Source: Paraphaeosphaeria minitans (lineage: Eukaryota; Ascomycota; Dothideomycetes; Pleosporales; Didymosphaeriaceae). Taken from it: a DNA stretch of 64,000 nt. The notes below the pieces were generated by a model. The model did no database searches. It had not been told where the DNA came from and saw only the letters and a list, made by a program, of their open reading frames with translations. The stretch is taken from assembly GCA_015832175.1 (NCBI GenBank), contig WJXW01000007.1, forward strand, positions 1,178,001 to 1,242,000. The letters are read 5' to 3'. Made by a program: the position numbers and the translations under genes. Shown in pieces: positions 23,323 through 35,425 of this stretch. The first letter of the stretch is position 1. Each line of letters opens with the position of its first letter.

Positions 23323-25938
23323 ATGGCCACTATGGACGCCAACCCGGGACCTAAACTCCTACAGCAGGCAGAGAAGATTCTGCTTCACCCCATCCACCCG
23401 CAGTTGATTTCCTACTGCCCTACTATGGATCTCATCGCACTCGTGACCGACGAAGAAAACTTGGATGTGTATCGCATAAATGGGCAGAGAGCGTTTGGTC
23501 TCAAGCGCAAGAGCGAGGACGCTGTGGTTGAGGCGCTCAAGTGGCAATGGAATGGCGCGGGGTTGGCGGTTGCGTGGAGCGACGGGTGCGTGGATGTGCT
23601 GGGTGTGGAGACGGGGAAGGTGGTGCACGGCAACGTCAAGTTACCTCCGCCTAGGGAGGGAAATCAGAGTGCAGTCAGTTGCATTGGGTGGGGACTGAAC
23701 TTCATCGATGCAGAGAGGGTTGAGAGTAGGACTGGGAAGGTCCAGGTCAGCAAAGGTTCGACCAAGAAAAATACGTTGCATCTCAGCAGCCCCACGACTG
23801 AGGACTGGGACGCGTTGAAGGACGACATAGATCTGGAGGACTTCTTGCAGCGCCAGCCGGACTTCGCAAGCTTGGATGTTGCGCCGGAGCTTCCTGATCA
23901 GTTGGCCATGATGGATACTGAAAGTCTGCTTCCAAAGCTTCCCGTCATCCCGCTTCCGCCTGCAAATCCGATGATGCGATTTACGCGCCAACCGGTAGGT
24001 TCTGGTGCGTTCAGTTCGCAACCCGAAGTCGATGGCTTGTTACATTCGCAGCACTTGCGAGATCACAATAGCGTGGACATGTTTCTCAGGTTTACGGAAG
24101 AGGGCAGCGTACATCCGAGCATCTACGACTCGATGGAGGCGGTAGACGTTAGGCTTCCCAGAGCTTGGAATCTACAGAGCAAGGTGGTGATGCATGCGAG
24201 TCATCCGTATGCTTGCACGCACTCGCTTCTTATGGAAACCAAATCACCGACGAATACTCTGAAGAAGATTGCGTGGGTACCATTAACGCTCGGTTTCATA
24301 CCTTCAGCGGGCATCTATCTCCACCTCATCGCGGCCAAAACCGCACAACTCCAGAACCTGCTCTCATACCTCTCGCACACGCTAAACCGTATTCACACAT
24401 ACTTCAAGCAAGCCCAAGATCTACCGGACAAGTTCATGATGAACATCAGCGAAACGCTTGAAGAGCATAAAGAAGGCAACCTCGTGCAGAACCTGTATCA
24501 TCTCGCCTGCACCGGACACTGCCCACCGCTCATCCACGAATGGCTGGTCGACGAACTGGCCGAGCAGGGCCACAAACGCTGGGACAATGCCGTGACGTCC
24601 GGCCTTGCCATTGTCATCCAGCTCCTACACGAGAACTTCCTACCAGCGCTCGACCGCTGCTCGATCATCATCTCGCGGCTAAAGGGCCTGGCCGAGTTCC
24701 ACGACCGAGACTGGATATTCAGCGGGCCTCTCACGGACTTCACTGCTCTCCTTGACGTCTTGAAAACGATGAAACTCCTCGCGAATACGACGTTGCTGTA
24801 CGCTGCGGACGAGGCGCGGTATTTCACCAGCTTCAGTAAGTGGCTACGGTACAGCATCGACTTCGAGGCCACGGAGCCGGGAAGCCAGTCCCGCACCGAG
24901 CTGGAGTCGCAGCCTGCTGGTGTCGATATCGGTATCGTTCTCGAGTACATACAGTACGGACTGTCTAAATCCGATGTGCAACCCTACCTTGCCAGCGCGA
25001 AAGAGATTCCTGGCGAGGCGACCGACTATGATGATACGCGTAAGGCCATCGAGCGCTTGCGAGGGGGTGATAAATCCAAGGCGGAGGCGTTGTGCCTAGA
25101 GAAGGTGCTCTTGCAGTTTGGCGGCGGCGTGCGGAATCTGTTGAAGCAAGTGAGCCAGTGGCAAGAAAACAACACAAGTATGGACAGTGGGGTCGTGCTC
25201 GGCGAGGGCAACATCGGCGTGCCCCTGGACATGCGCATGGTATCTGAGGTGTGTTCCTTGTCGCCCTTCTCCCCTTCTGTACCAAGTGCAATACTCACCA
25301 AAACATAGCCCAGCACAAACGCGATATCGACGTACATTGCCCTCTCCACCGATCCCACACCGAGCCCGTCCATCACCATCCATCGCCACACCCACGACCC
25401 CCGCATATCCAGCCTCACGTCCTCCCTACGGGCCTCGTCTCCAACAGCCCTCAAAGCAGAATCTCACGACATCCTCGACGCCAAGTTCGCCGACGATGCG
25501 ACGCTCCTGCTCCTCCTACAATGTACCGATGCCGCCAAAACCTGCTCCATCGTATCGCTCGCATACACCTCTGCCGCCAACGAAGCGCTCTCCACGCAGG
25601 CTGACCGGATTGTCGCGTACTCGCCTGTTCCTTCGAATACCATGAAATCTACCATGCTGCCTGGAGGCCATGCTCTGTCTAGTTCGGCACATCATACCAT
25701 CGAGCTTACTGCTGAGATGGTTTCCAAACACACACGGCACGTATTCGAGGGGCGGTTCACGCCGTTGAGATTGGTGGTTAATGGGAGGAAGGGCAAGAGG
25801 GTGGTGGTCGTGCTGGGGAGCGATAAGAAGCATTATCGGGTGTTGGATTTGGACTTCACGGATAAGAGAGGAGGAGAGGAAGGCGAGGGGAAGAGTAGTG
25901 ACGAGGATAGCGATGTTGAGATGGGTGGGGCGGCGTAG
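23323..25938 (+). CDS. APC4: Anaphase-promoting complex subunit 4 (APC4)
   Basis: Two exons: 23323-25248 and 25309-25938, 851 residues. The intron 25249-25308 (GTGTGT...CATAG, phase 0) joins MVSEV-type sequence to PSTNAISTYIAL. Residues about 25-110 form the ANAPC4 WD40-type start (LISYCPTMDLIALVTDEENL, then ALKWQWNGAGLAVAWSDG). The central ANAPC4 domain follows at about residues 300-520 (for example LVQNLYHLACTGHCPPLIHE). The C-terminus is acidic (DEDSDVEMGGAA). APC4 is a scaffold of the cyclosome, the ubiquitin ligase that targets securin and cyclin B, and acts in the nucleus. Length is in the usual range for filamentous fungi. The 3' end is convergent with uL2. Confidence 0.92.
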
Positions 25939-26354
25939 GCATGGGTGATGAAAAAGGATGTGTCCACAGGGTGATGTGCTCAGTTTAGCGACAGTCATTG
26001 AAGGCTAAACATGGCACCATGAACTGCATTGGTCGAGCGTAATAGAAGCACATGATAGAATTCTTCGCTTTTGTGTACGATGTGAGGTTATCCGCGCTGG
26101 CTGATGGACGTCACTTCTTCGTTGGGTAGTCGGTGTGAGGGACATTAAATCGTAGTGAGTTCACATTTCCAAGATACAGCCCATGCATTTTCGGATTCGC
26201 ATTTCCCTAGGGTCCTATCATGCACGCAAGCAGGCAGAGGCCTAGCTTGCCCAGAAAGTTCATAACGCCCGGCCACCCGCATTTCGAATGGTGATGAGAA
26301 TAACCGACCGCTTTGTTGAGCCACTCCGACGCCACCCCGTTGTCATCAGTCCCT
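25939..26354. other. Convergent 3' intergenic region
   Basis: 416 nt separating the stop codons of APC4 and ribosomal protein uL2. It should hold both polyadenylation regions; no coding signal is seen. Confidence 0.5.
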
Positions 26355-27400
26355 CTAATCCTTCGTCTTCTGGGTACCGCGGAGCAGACCCGTCCTCCTG
26401 GCGGCGATGAGACCGGCCTTTTGACCTTGTGCGGCCTCGCGGGAGATGGTAGAGGCTTTACCAATATGCTGGTGGTTACCACCACCGTGGGGATGGTCGA
26501 CGGGGTTCATGGCAACACCACGAGTCTTGGGCCACGAGTTGCGCTTGGCAGCGAACTATGATGTGTCAGCCGATTGTTCAAAGCGTGCACAATACGCTTC
26601 AACATACCTTGTGCTTAGCCCTGGAGGCCTTGAGGAGGGGCTTGTCCGTTCGGCCACCACCGGCAACGATTCCGACCATGCCGCGGCACTGGCTGGAGAG
26701 GACCTTCTTGGCACCAGAGGGAAGCTTGACACGGGTCTTGCCTTCATCGGGGTTGTGGCCGATGACGGTCACGTAGTTGCCGGAGGTACGGCCGAGCGCA
26801 CCACGGTCAGCGGCCTTCTCCTCAACGTTGGTGAGGACGGTACCCTCGGGGACGGAGTAGAGCGGGAGGACGTTGCCGACGGTGAGAGCGGCGTGCTTTC
26901 CGGCGTAGATGAACTTCGCACTGTCAGCCCACATGTTTCCTGACCCCAGCGGTGTCCCAACTGACCTGGCCAGTGTACATGCCCTCGTTGGCGATAAAAG
27001 TCTGGGTGTCGTGCTTGAACTTGTACGGCTACCATGCTGTCAGCGGATGGAGGCAGTGCGATTTTAGCGGTGGTTTCGTACGTTGCGGAAAGTAACCTTG
27101 GCGAGAGGAGCACCTGTTCGATTTCGTCAGCGCACATTCTGAGTCTCCATATCAGACCAGGCACTTACCACGGCCAGAGTCGTGGACAATCTCCTTCACG
27201 ACACCCCGGATGTATCCATTGCGCTCAGCCTGTACCAATTAGCTACCGTCCTTGGTTCGTTGGGTATTCGCATCGTGCGGGCGGTGACATGGACGTACGT
27301 AGTCGAGAGTGCGGAACTGGGCCGGGGCCTTGTTCAAGCGGGTGTTGGCGGTGAAAATAGAGCCGCGACCCTTACGCTGGTTCCTGATAACCCTACCCAT
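26355..27400 (-). CDS. RPL2: 60S ribosomal protein L2 (uL2)
   Basis: Six exons: 27299-27400, 27169-27229, 27082-27113, 26966-27028, 26608-26913 and 26355-26555, giving 254 residues, exactly the length of yeast Rpl2. All five introns are 52-69 nt GT-AG introns. The start [16 protein letters not shown] and the peptidyl-transferase-proximal loop [15 protein letters not shown] are intact; that loop includes the His implicated in ribosome function. The C-terminus is [15 protein letters not shown]. uL2 is a core large-subunit protein contacting 28S rRNA near the peptidyl-transferase centre and is needed for subunit joining. A high intron load in ribosomal protein genes is common in fungi. Confidence 0.97.
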
Positions 27401-28215
27401 GGCGACGGTGTTGTGTGGTAGAGGGAGTTGCTGTCGACAAGAGAGGTCGCTGCGCGAGAGTTAGGTTTGGGTGTGCGCTTCTCGAAATTCTTCGCTTCTC
27501 CGGCCAATCAGCGCACTCGGACTTGGCGCGCTAAATGTTCATCTCAACACCACTGACAAGCGACAGCACCATCACTGGGGAGGCGAGGCGTGCACGATAT
27601 CGGACAGGTGTTGTTAGGCAAAGGGCGCGGATGTGCAGTGGGATACAAAATATGTTGTTGAGTGGCAGGCTTTCTATTTGCGTGTACGGAACACATGACC
27701 CGTCGACTACACGTCCTCAAGCGATCACATCACCGTGCAGCCGCACAGTATACTGCAGCGCAACAAGTGGGTAAGAGCACCGCCGATCCCGTACAATTTG
27801 TTCCGCAGCAGGTACAACAGTGATTATTTTGCTCGTGGGAGCCTGCCACGGGGACGCTAATTGCGCCAATGACCTCCCACAATCCCACACATGATATCCT
27901 ACAGATGCATAACCCCTGGGAGACGGCGGATGCGCCCTGCCAATAATTGTACACTTTTCTAACGATGAGTTGAACGAGTAAAAGTGGAACGTGTAAGACG
28001 CTGGCCCGGGTATCTATATTGAAACAAAGATCCAAAGACTTTTCCGCCGGAAGATTCCTAGATGCGTCCACAATCGTTGTCACGCGCGAGTCGATTCAAG
28101 GGCTTTCTCACCACGCTCAAAGACGCAGCCGCCTCAGCATCGTAGCCCAGCTGTCGACATCTGTATGATCAGTCAACACACCCTCACCAGGCGCTTTAGG
28201 AAGCAGGGCCAACTA
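27401..28215. other. Intergenic; promoter of uL2
   Basis: The first 150 nt upstream of the uL2 start are presumably its promoter. The minus-strand open frame at 27730-28083 has no family resemblance. I recognise no RNA gene here. Confidence 0.4.
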
Positions 28216-31200
28216 CTAACTAGCAGTCGCCTCGTGAATAAGCCGGTCGTCTGCACGCACGGTGCCCGTGAATCTACCCGTTCCACCGGGCAGCAGGCCG
28301 TCGAATTGTGGTGCCTTCGCTAGATCTTCGTCTTTCCAGCCTGCTTCCAGACTCCAACCTGCATATAAGGTGGCGAGCTCTTCAGCGCTTATCTCTTGTA
28401 TAATCTCGCCTAGCAGAGGCCACTTAGCACTCAGCATCGAAGGCAGGAGCGTCTGGGCACGCTTGTTGAAGATAGGGTCAGGGCGTCGTCCGCCGGCTCC
28501 GACCCTGTCTTCGAGGATGCCTTGCTCGAAAGGCGAGTACGGGAGACGTGCATATCCGCAGGAGATGAAATCGATACTCCTCAAGGACGTGGTGCGCTCT
28601 TCGTCTGCGTGGGAAGTTTCAGAGCCAAGATCCTTGAGATTGAGTCCCGGTGTAATAACGTCGATCACTTCTACCCATGAACCTTCCCGAGGCCGAGCAG
28701 TCAGAAGAGTCTGGTTGATTGTAGCAGACGGTGCACCTGTAATGGCGGTGGGTCCTTGCGGCACATGCTGCCCCTGCCACTGACCGTGATTCTGGAGAAT
28801 TTGCTGTATGGTATTCAAGAGAAGTGCGTGAACATGGAGCTGGTTAGTATTTCCATTAGTCCCGTCATTCACCTGTGCTGGACCATTTGTCGCGAGGTGC
28901 TGTAATTGAGCTTGCAGTGCGTGCATTTGGACTTGATTACCTCCTGGTATGTTTTGTAATTGGTGAAGCTGAATTTGCAGCAGCTGCTGCTGGGCTTGGA
29001 GCAGCTGTTGAGGGTTCAGAAGGTTGTGCTGCTGATTGCCATGTAGTGCCAAGGTATGCGCATGCAATACTTGAGCTTGTGCAAGTCCGGGTAGCCAAGG
29101 GTTTCCGCCCAAGTTGTTCGCCTGCTGTGCGGCTATGGGTGCGTTCTGTTGTGGTCTCAATACACCAGTCAGAGAGACTGAGTCGAGTACTAAATGCTTC
29201 AGCTTGAGACGGTCGTGTGCCTTCATAAACTCTTGTAGAAGAAGCGGTGTTATCCAGCAGTTCTTGAGAGTAAGACGCTCAACATGGGGAAATTGCAATA
29301 TTTCCATCTGTAGCGTTGCAGCGTTTTGATTCGTGACCAAATCGAGGACGACCAACGGTGCAGGCTGAAGCAGCTTGTTTCTGGCATGCACACCCTCGGC
29401 GTGCTCGCCACCGGTCGCCCATCCAAGGGTCAAGGTGTGGATCTTTGGTCGATCGCTGACGATCCGCTTTAAAAGTGCGACTATAGAGTTAATCTCAGAG
29501 GAAGGGTTGATCTTAGGAGTATCCACAATGCCTGCGTCGTCTTTGCATATGGTACGCCAACCGGGTAAGACCATCAATGTCACATTGCTTAAATTTGGTA
29601 ACGCGGACCAGAAGTCTTCTCGATTGAGCAAAGAAATGTATCGGTCAGAGAGGCGTGAAACATTCAGTGTATGAACTTGGTGAAACGTCTTGGGATTGTC
29701 GATGATCGAGAGCATATACGATGAGAGGAAAGCTCTCTGGGCCCACTCTGTTTCCATTAACCACTCTTTCTGCGCTTTCGTGAGGGTGGATGGAACGACC
29801 GGGCTAATGAGTTGTCCAGCATCAACTGGATGTATTTTTGAAGTGTAGAGAAAACCAGAGCTCGAGGGCGTCTGAGGTGCCACAAATCGATCTAAAACTT
29901 CGGGATCATCGAACGACGTTGGCACCAGCAGGTCTGTAGTATCATGAGGGAGTGCCTCAGAGACCAAACGCGAGTCCGCAAATGGCATTTCAGGCTGCTG
30001 CTTTACAGCTAGATTGGCTATCTGAGGGTCAGATGGTGGTCGGTTTATCTCCAGCTTATATAGCGTCGCCAAACTCAGATCGCTGTCAGCCGCAGCGTGG
30101 CAAGCTTCGATGTGGTGCCATAGTTCACGCTGTGCGTGTGTACGACGATCAGGGGTGTCCTTCACAGTCCCAAACACTTCACGGGGTCGTTCGAGAATAC
30201 GTGCGCGGATTGATCGATCAGGTCCATTGAGCCATCCAAGACCAGCATCCACGGAAAGCGCGAGCTCTTGTACTTTGGCCAGCTCGGAGAAAGCAGTCTT
30301 CATGCGAGGAGTTTCATCGGCCTAACATTGGGAGGCACAAGGTCAGTTCAGGAGCGTGTGTCATTATCCGGGCGTTACGTACCGCAGACTCCAGACCCGC
30401 AACGTCTTCGAAACGTCGATACTCCACGAAGGGCCAGTCGAAGGTACCCCAGAAGCTTTCATGGGGCTCGGTGAGGGTTTTGACAGGCGGCTTCGCAAGG
30501 GCGACCTCACTAACCTCGAAACTCATGCCATATTTGATGATGTGTGCACCGAAACCACGGAACACGTCCAACCCGTGGCCGATGTAAACATCGTCTCCAT
30601 TAGAATTCTTCCAGACGAAGTTGGATGTGCCTGCCTTCTTCTTGCCTTTGACATCCAATACTTGTTCCTGTCCTAACATGCCATAGATCTCTGTATTGAA
30701 AGGTACCACGACAGTCTTGAACAAGGTTTGTGAAACAGTCAGGTTCAGTTCACGACTGACCAAGCGCAATGACTTGATGTCATCGCGATTGAGGTAGCTG
30801 GCTATCATCTCGACCAATTCGACAGGAAGCCCCCAGTGCGGTCGGCCCAGGGGTGGGTTCCACAGTTGTGCCGTGGACACATCGGAGGACGGGTGTGTCT
30901 TGTGAAGTTTTTCCGGGCGCCGACGTGGTGTAGAACATGCCTGTCTCTTCAGGCCTTTGTCGACACGGTAATATCTCGAGGGTAATTTGCCGAAGTCTCG
31001 CAAATGAGGCCAGACATCGTTGGCCGTTGGGTCAGCAGAAGCTGCATTTCGATACATGATGACAGCGATTGCCTCCTGATTGCGTAACGTGGTTGCCACA
31101 TCTTTGGAGTCCACGGTTTCGAATTTCTCATTCGCATGCTTTGGCCCCGTGGGTTCAAGGTTGCCTATAATCATGGTATCATCCACAGATGCAAGTGATG

Positions 31201-31771
31201 GCCAGGCTCTGTGCAGGTCCATCCTTCGCCAGATGTTCGAAAAGGTGTCTCGAGTCCGGAACTGTGCAGAAAAAGCATCTTGTCCCCAGCTTTCGCTACC
31301 TGGGTCTCCCGCCCAGGCTTGTTGCGCCTGGAGATCGTAGAGGTCAGCTAGGTCAGAGAAAGACGGCTCGTGCTGAAGAGGAGGAGCGGCAGTTGCAGGG
31401 TAGCTTTGTGGAGGAGGTAGCTGGGAGCTGTTTGAGGGGCCGGCGTCGTCTTTATCGCTGGGATAGTCGATGGCGTCTATGCCGGCAAAAAGTGAAGGCG
31501 GGTCGGCATCATGCTCGTCGCTGCTCGGGCGAGGCTTATTGTGAGGCACAGAGCTGGCGCGGCCTCTGCGGAGTGTCGGGGTGCGGCCGCGGAGGGCTGT
31601 GTTGCTGCGGTTTGCCGTTTCGTGAAGGGGAGGGGGAGCAGCGGGGACGTGAGAGCTGGCGGGGTCGCGAGCGTCAGTGCCATCTTGCGGGTGAAGGCAA
31701 GGGGCAGAGAGTGCGCAGCTTGCCGTTGCGTGCTGTTCACAACGAAGGAGAGTCAGTGACAATAGCGACAT
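28216..31771 (-). CDS. Large F-box protein (SCF substrate adaptor candidate)
   Basis: Two exons: 30383-31771 and 28216-30321, 1164 residues. Intron 30322-30382 (GTACGT...GTTAG, phase 0) joins the conserved FEDVAGLESA to ADETPRMKTAFSEL. Without splicing two separate ORFs appear. ATG 31771 is the first in-frame ATG, although the frame runs further upstream through a microsatellite. An F-box lies at about residues 316-360 (LPVELVEMIASYLNRDDIKSLRLVSREL). Downstream comes a long helical region with LRR-like strands (HTLNVSRLSD; VERLTLKNCW). A Gln/Leu-rich stretch follows at about 830-910 (HNLLNPQQLLQAQQQLLQIQ). F-box proteins dock substrates to Skp1-cullin ubiquitin ligases; the substrate here is unknown. 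The first 200 residues look disordered. Confidence 0.8.
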
Positions 31772-32500
31772 GGACCATGGATGGGGGACTGTGTACGAGG
31801 CGGCAGGCAAGGCAGGCAGGCAGGCAGCCAGCCAGCCAGCCAGCCAGCTAGCCTTTACATGGGAGCAGCACGCACCGAGCTGGCGCTGGCCGAGGGGATG
31901 CCATTGCTTGCGGAAGGCCTGCTGGGCTGTAGGCCGTGGCGGGAGGACCGCCTGAGGTGGGCGCGCGAGTTCTCCATGTGTTGCGACTACAGCGGGATGG
32001 CTGCTTCTCAAGGCGTCTCGCGACGAGCGTCTCCAGCGGGCCGCATGGAGCTTCTCCGGGGATACCTAGGGCAGCGAGGACCGGAACATGGACCGAGCGA
32101 ATCGACGAAGAAGGGAACTACAGTGCAAGAGCGTAGGCTGGCCATAGAGTTGCGTGTTGTCTCGAGCTGCAAACGACCATCTACCGTACCTACCTATTCT
32201 TCCCCGCCAACACGCCAAAACTGCAGGTGCGTTCCTCGGCCGGCCACCCTGGTCTCGACTCGCATCGCGCCCTGCCATCCATACGTCTGACATGTCGCTG
32301 CCCACACCGGAACTACTGTCGTGCGGTGAAGCAGAAGACGCGGTGCTACAGGGTCGTGTACAGGACCATTCTCATTGTTCTAGTCGCGATCGATTCACCT
32401 TGACTCGAGCCGCGATGCGACCCTTGTTGGCAGCACGTCACCTGCCACAAGCTTGGCGAGAGAAACAATGCGGGCTCCGACGAACCGCTGGAGCGACTTG
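31772..32500. other. Intergenic; upstream of the F-box gene
   Basis: Apart from the GGCA/GCCA microsatellite reported separately, this stretch holds several overlapping open frames without family resemblance. It should contain the F-box gene promoter. Confidence 0.35.
31802..31852. repeat. GGCA/GCCA tetranucleotide microsatellite
   Basis: Tandem GGCA units switch mid-array to GCCA units. The array lies immediately upstream of the F-box gene start, and its translation in the minus strand extends that frame spuriously. Confidence 0.9.
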
Positions 32501-32644
32501 AAGATGGAGATGCGGTTCAAGATGGGAATACGATTCAGGGTGGAGATAGGCTCCAAGATGAAGATACGCTCCAAGGTGGAGATACGGTACAAGGTGGAGA
32601 TACGGTACAAGGTGGAGATACGGTACAAGGTGGAGACACGGTAC
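32501..32644. repeat. 18-bp minisatellite, eight units
   Basis: Eight exact 18-bp steps with consensus AAGGTGGAGATACGGTAC. The first four units are diverged and the last four are almost identical, a gradient typical of one-sided array growth. On the plus strand it reads as repeated KVEIRY hexapeptides inside an unconvincing open frame. Confidence 0.92.
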
Positions 32645-32689
32645 ACGCGCAGGCAAGCGGGACAGCAGGGTTGGACACTCGAGGGGGAG

Positions 32690-32990
32690 AATTCAGGTCA
32701 ACCTAACTTGAATCTAGCGTCCATTGCCTAATAGCCTGTAAGCCAGCTAAAAAGATTTAATCTTCACTGTTAGTACATGTCCAATATCGTTTTTCCCCTT
32801 TATCGTTTTCAAGTGAAACTTTTAAAAAGAAAAGTTAAAAGTTGTATAGAAGTAAAATTGTTAAATAAGGTTTGTAGAGAAAATTGGAATAATTACAAAT
32901 ATAAAAAAAAGTACATGGTTTATGATAGTGCAAAGGGTAAGCTGACTGGAAGCGCTGGATCTACGTTAACTAACACCCACTTCATGTCGT
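32690..32990. other. AT-rich patch
   Basis: An abrupt AT-rich stretch between two repeat clusters, with runs of A and T but less TpA bias than the block at 1-1800. No domain is recognisable; it is possibly a small transposon remnant or a recombination-prone spacer. Confidence 0.35.
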
Positions 32991-33009
32991 GTTGAGGTGA
33001 ACGCACCAC

Positions 33010-33273
33010 GCACCGCAAAGGGGAGGGGCAGCTCAGGGCGGAGGGGCAGTCGGAGGGGCAGTCCAGCCAGGGACCAGTCCAGCACGGAGGGGCACTCCAG
33101 CTCAGAGGGGCACTCCAGCCCCAGTACGCACTAACCGAAGCGGGACTGGACAAGCCGCAGTGTTTCCTAGTGACGTAGCCACGGCAGCTCCTCTTCCTGC
33201 CTTCCTGCCTTCCTGCCTTCCTGCCTTCCTGCCTTCCTGCCTTCCTGCCTTCCTGCCTTCTTGCCTTCTTGCC
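33010..33273. repeat. GAGGGGCA-type and TTCCTGCC tandem repeats
   Basis: Positions about 33015-33122 carry irregular units around GAGGGGCACTCCAGC. Positions about 33193-33273 are an 8-bp array (TTCCTGCC) of about ten units with T substitutions at its right end. Confidence 0.88.
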
Positions 33274-33747
33274 AACAAACTCCCACAAACAACATTACAT
33301 GGCCGAGCTTGCCGTGGACATGCGGAGCAAATACGGCACTTGCAGGCGTCCCGATTGCTTCCAATGGCTCTCTCTACAAAATGCCACTCACACGGTGGCG
33401 TTGGGCCTGCTCCTACCGCGTCTACCTAGCCGAACCACCAGCAGCGTCTCCGGCGTGGAGTGATTGCTTCTTAATGAGCAGCCGTCGAAAGCCTGCTAGC
33501 ATAGGTAGTCTACTTGCAGCGCTGGCCTTGTCGAATTGTGGACTTGACCCCAGTCAATTGTTGTTTCCGCCTCCAAAATGCCCTGCGAATCTGCATCTGA
33601 AAGCCCTGCTAGTGCCCGCAAGCCGGCCGCGATTGCTCGTCTGAGCCCTATTTGAACGTTGATGACCCGCCAGCTTCGCTCCCTTGACGCCATCTCCACT
33701 TCTAACCTCTATTCTTTGCCTTGTCTAACTGATAGGCGGCACTCACC
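33274..33747. promoter_or_regulatory. Upstream region of the sulfotransferase-like gene
   Basis: 474 nt between the TTCCTGCC array and the start codon at 33748. Open frames here lack family resemblance. It is presumably the promoter and leader. Confidence 0.35.
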
Positions 33748-35425
33748 ATGTCGAACAAACCAATCTTTTGCGCCACCCACCCGAGAGCTTGCTCTACCGC
33801 CTTTGAGCGCGTGCGTATCTTCAACGTGTAATCATTCCGCCCGGAGGCTCACGTTTCCTAGGTGTTCATGACCCGTCGGGATACGCTTCAAACCGTTCAT
33901 GAGCCCTTCGGCGACGCCTTCTACTTCGGCCCCGAGAGGCTTCACGATCGCTATGAAAATAACCCGGGGGAGAGGAAAACCAGTGGTTTCGGCGACAGCA
34001 CCTACCGGACTATATTTGATAACATTGCACGCGATGGCGCCGAGGTTTGCTGCTCCCCTTCTATCCATTTCATCTTCATTCCGCCAATGTTTGCTTCTCG
34101 TCGTTTTTCGTTTTTCCAAACGCTCCAATCAAGCTTGGGTTTCTATCCTCTCGTCATGATTCGTCGCTTTGAATCCCTCTTAGCGGACGTATTCGCACAC
34201 TTTGTGGCTGTCCAACGTCAGATACGAGCGATTTTATTCGCAGAACAGGCGCATTTTCGACTACGAAGCCTCATCCACCACCGATTTCATCCGTCACACG
34301 ACCACTTTCTCACCCCCATTCTCCTACCTAGTGTCACCAATGCACTCTTTATTTCTCCCGACCTTACACTAGCTCTTAGACGGCGCCGAGTTACGTATTC
34401 GGTTACCGTCGGAAGCATCCGATCTGGCAACATCTCAAGCTCACCATTTACAATCCCCTCTTAGATTATCTACCCTCCTCCACCACCGCACTTTCTCTTC
34501 CGCAAATACTTTGGAAAATGGCGCGTGCTCACGGATACTGCAGGGTAAACGCGTCTTCATCAAGGACATGGCTTACTACTGGATGCCGCCTGACAACAAA
34601 TCTCCAAGGATTGCACCTTCTCTCAACAACTACCACCCCGGGATTGGGACCAACACTACCGAGCTCTCGCCGGTTACGACGAGGACCGGGAAAGACCCAC
34701 CGCCGTTCCCTTACCCGACCGAAGGCGAGCCTGGCAACCCGACCGTCCTGCCCAAGGCTCTGTTGTCTCAGTTCCACTTCACCTTCCTGATCCGGCATCC
34801 AAAGCACAGCATTCCGAGCTACCAACGCTGCACTACAGCGCCGCTAGACGAAGTGACAGGATGGAACTACGTCGATACCAATGAAGCGGGTTATGCTGAG
34901 CTCCGTCGCCTTTTCGATTATCTGCGTAAAGAAGGCCTTGTTGGGCCGCGTGTCGCTGGACAGAGCACAAATGGCACAGATGGAGAGAACGGAAAAGACT
35001 CTGGCATTGAGATATGTGTCCTCGACGCAGACGATGTTCTTGATAACCCTTCGGCAATGATCGAGGCCTACTGCAAGTCTACCGGAATCATCTACGAACC
35101 GGAGATGCTCAAATGGGAAAAAGAGCACCACCAGAAATATGCCAAGGAGGTGTTCGAGAAATGGAGGGGTTGGCACGAGGATGCCATCAACAGCTCAGAG
35201 CTCAAGGCCAGGACGCACGTAAGTTGACACGACGGCGCTGCATGTGAAGCACTTCGACTGATAATATAACAGAAGAAAGCTCCCAAGACTGATGAGCAAC
35301 TGTATGCCGAATGGAAAGATAAGTACGGCGAGAAGGCTGCCACTTGGATCAGAGACACCGTGAAGAAGAACGAGGCGGACTACGAGTACTTGAAGCAGTT
35401 TGCTATCAAGCCAGTGTCAAATTAG
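33748..35425 (+). CDS. Sulfotransferase-like P-loop family protein
   Basis: Four exons: 33748-33810, 33862-34044, 34544-35218 and 35273-35425, 357 residues. The start MSNKPIFCATHPRACSTAFE carries the PAPS-binding-loop type signature (HPRACSTAFER) seen in fungal sulfotransferase-fold proteins. GKRVFIKDMAYYW and FTFLIRHPKHSIPSY follow. The second matches the conserved RxP/Ser segment that contacts the 3' phosphate in this fold. Introns 1 (51 nt) and 3 (54 nt) are ordinary. Intron 2 is 499 nt, with donor GTTTGC and acceptor CTGCAG, and its first 420 nt stay open in frame. Substrate is unknown and PAPS use is inferred only. No signal peptide or TM is seen, so the protein is probably cytosolic. 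Confidence 0.8.

Noticed and set aside
31772..32011. N-terminal extension of the F-box protein
   Set aside because: The extension starts at TTG and consists partly of translated GGCA/GCCA microsatellite; the first ATG is 31771.
32453..32731. 92-codon frame with KVEIRY repeats
   Set aside because: The frame is only the 18-bp minisatellite read in phase; no conserved flanking protein sequence.
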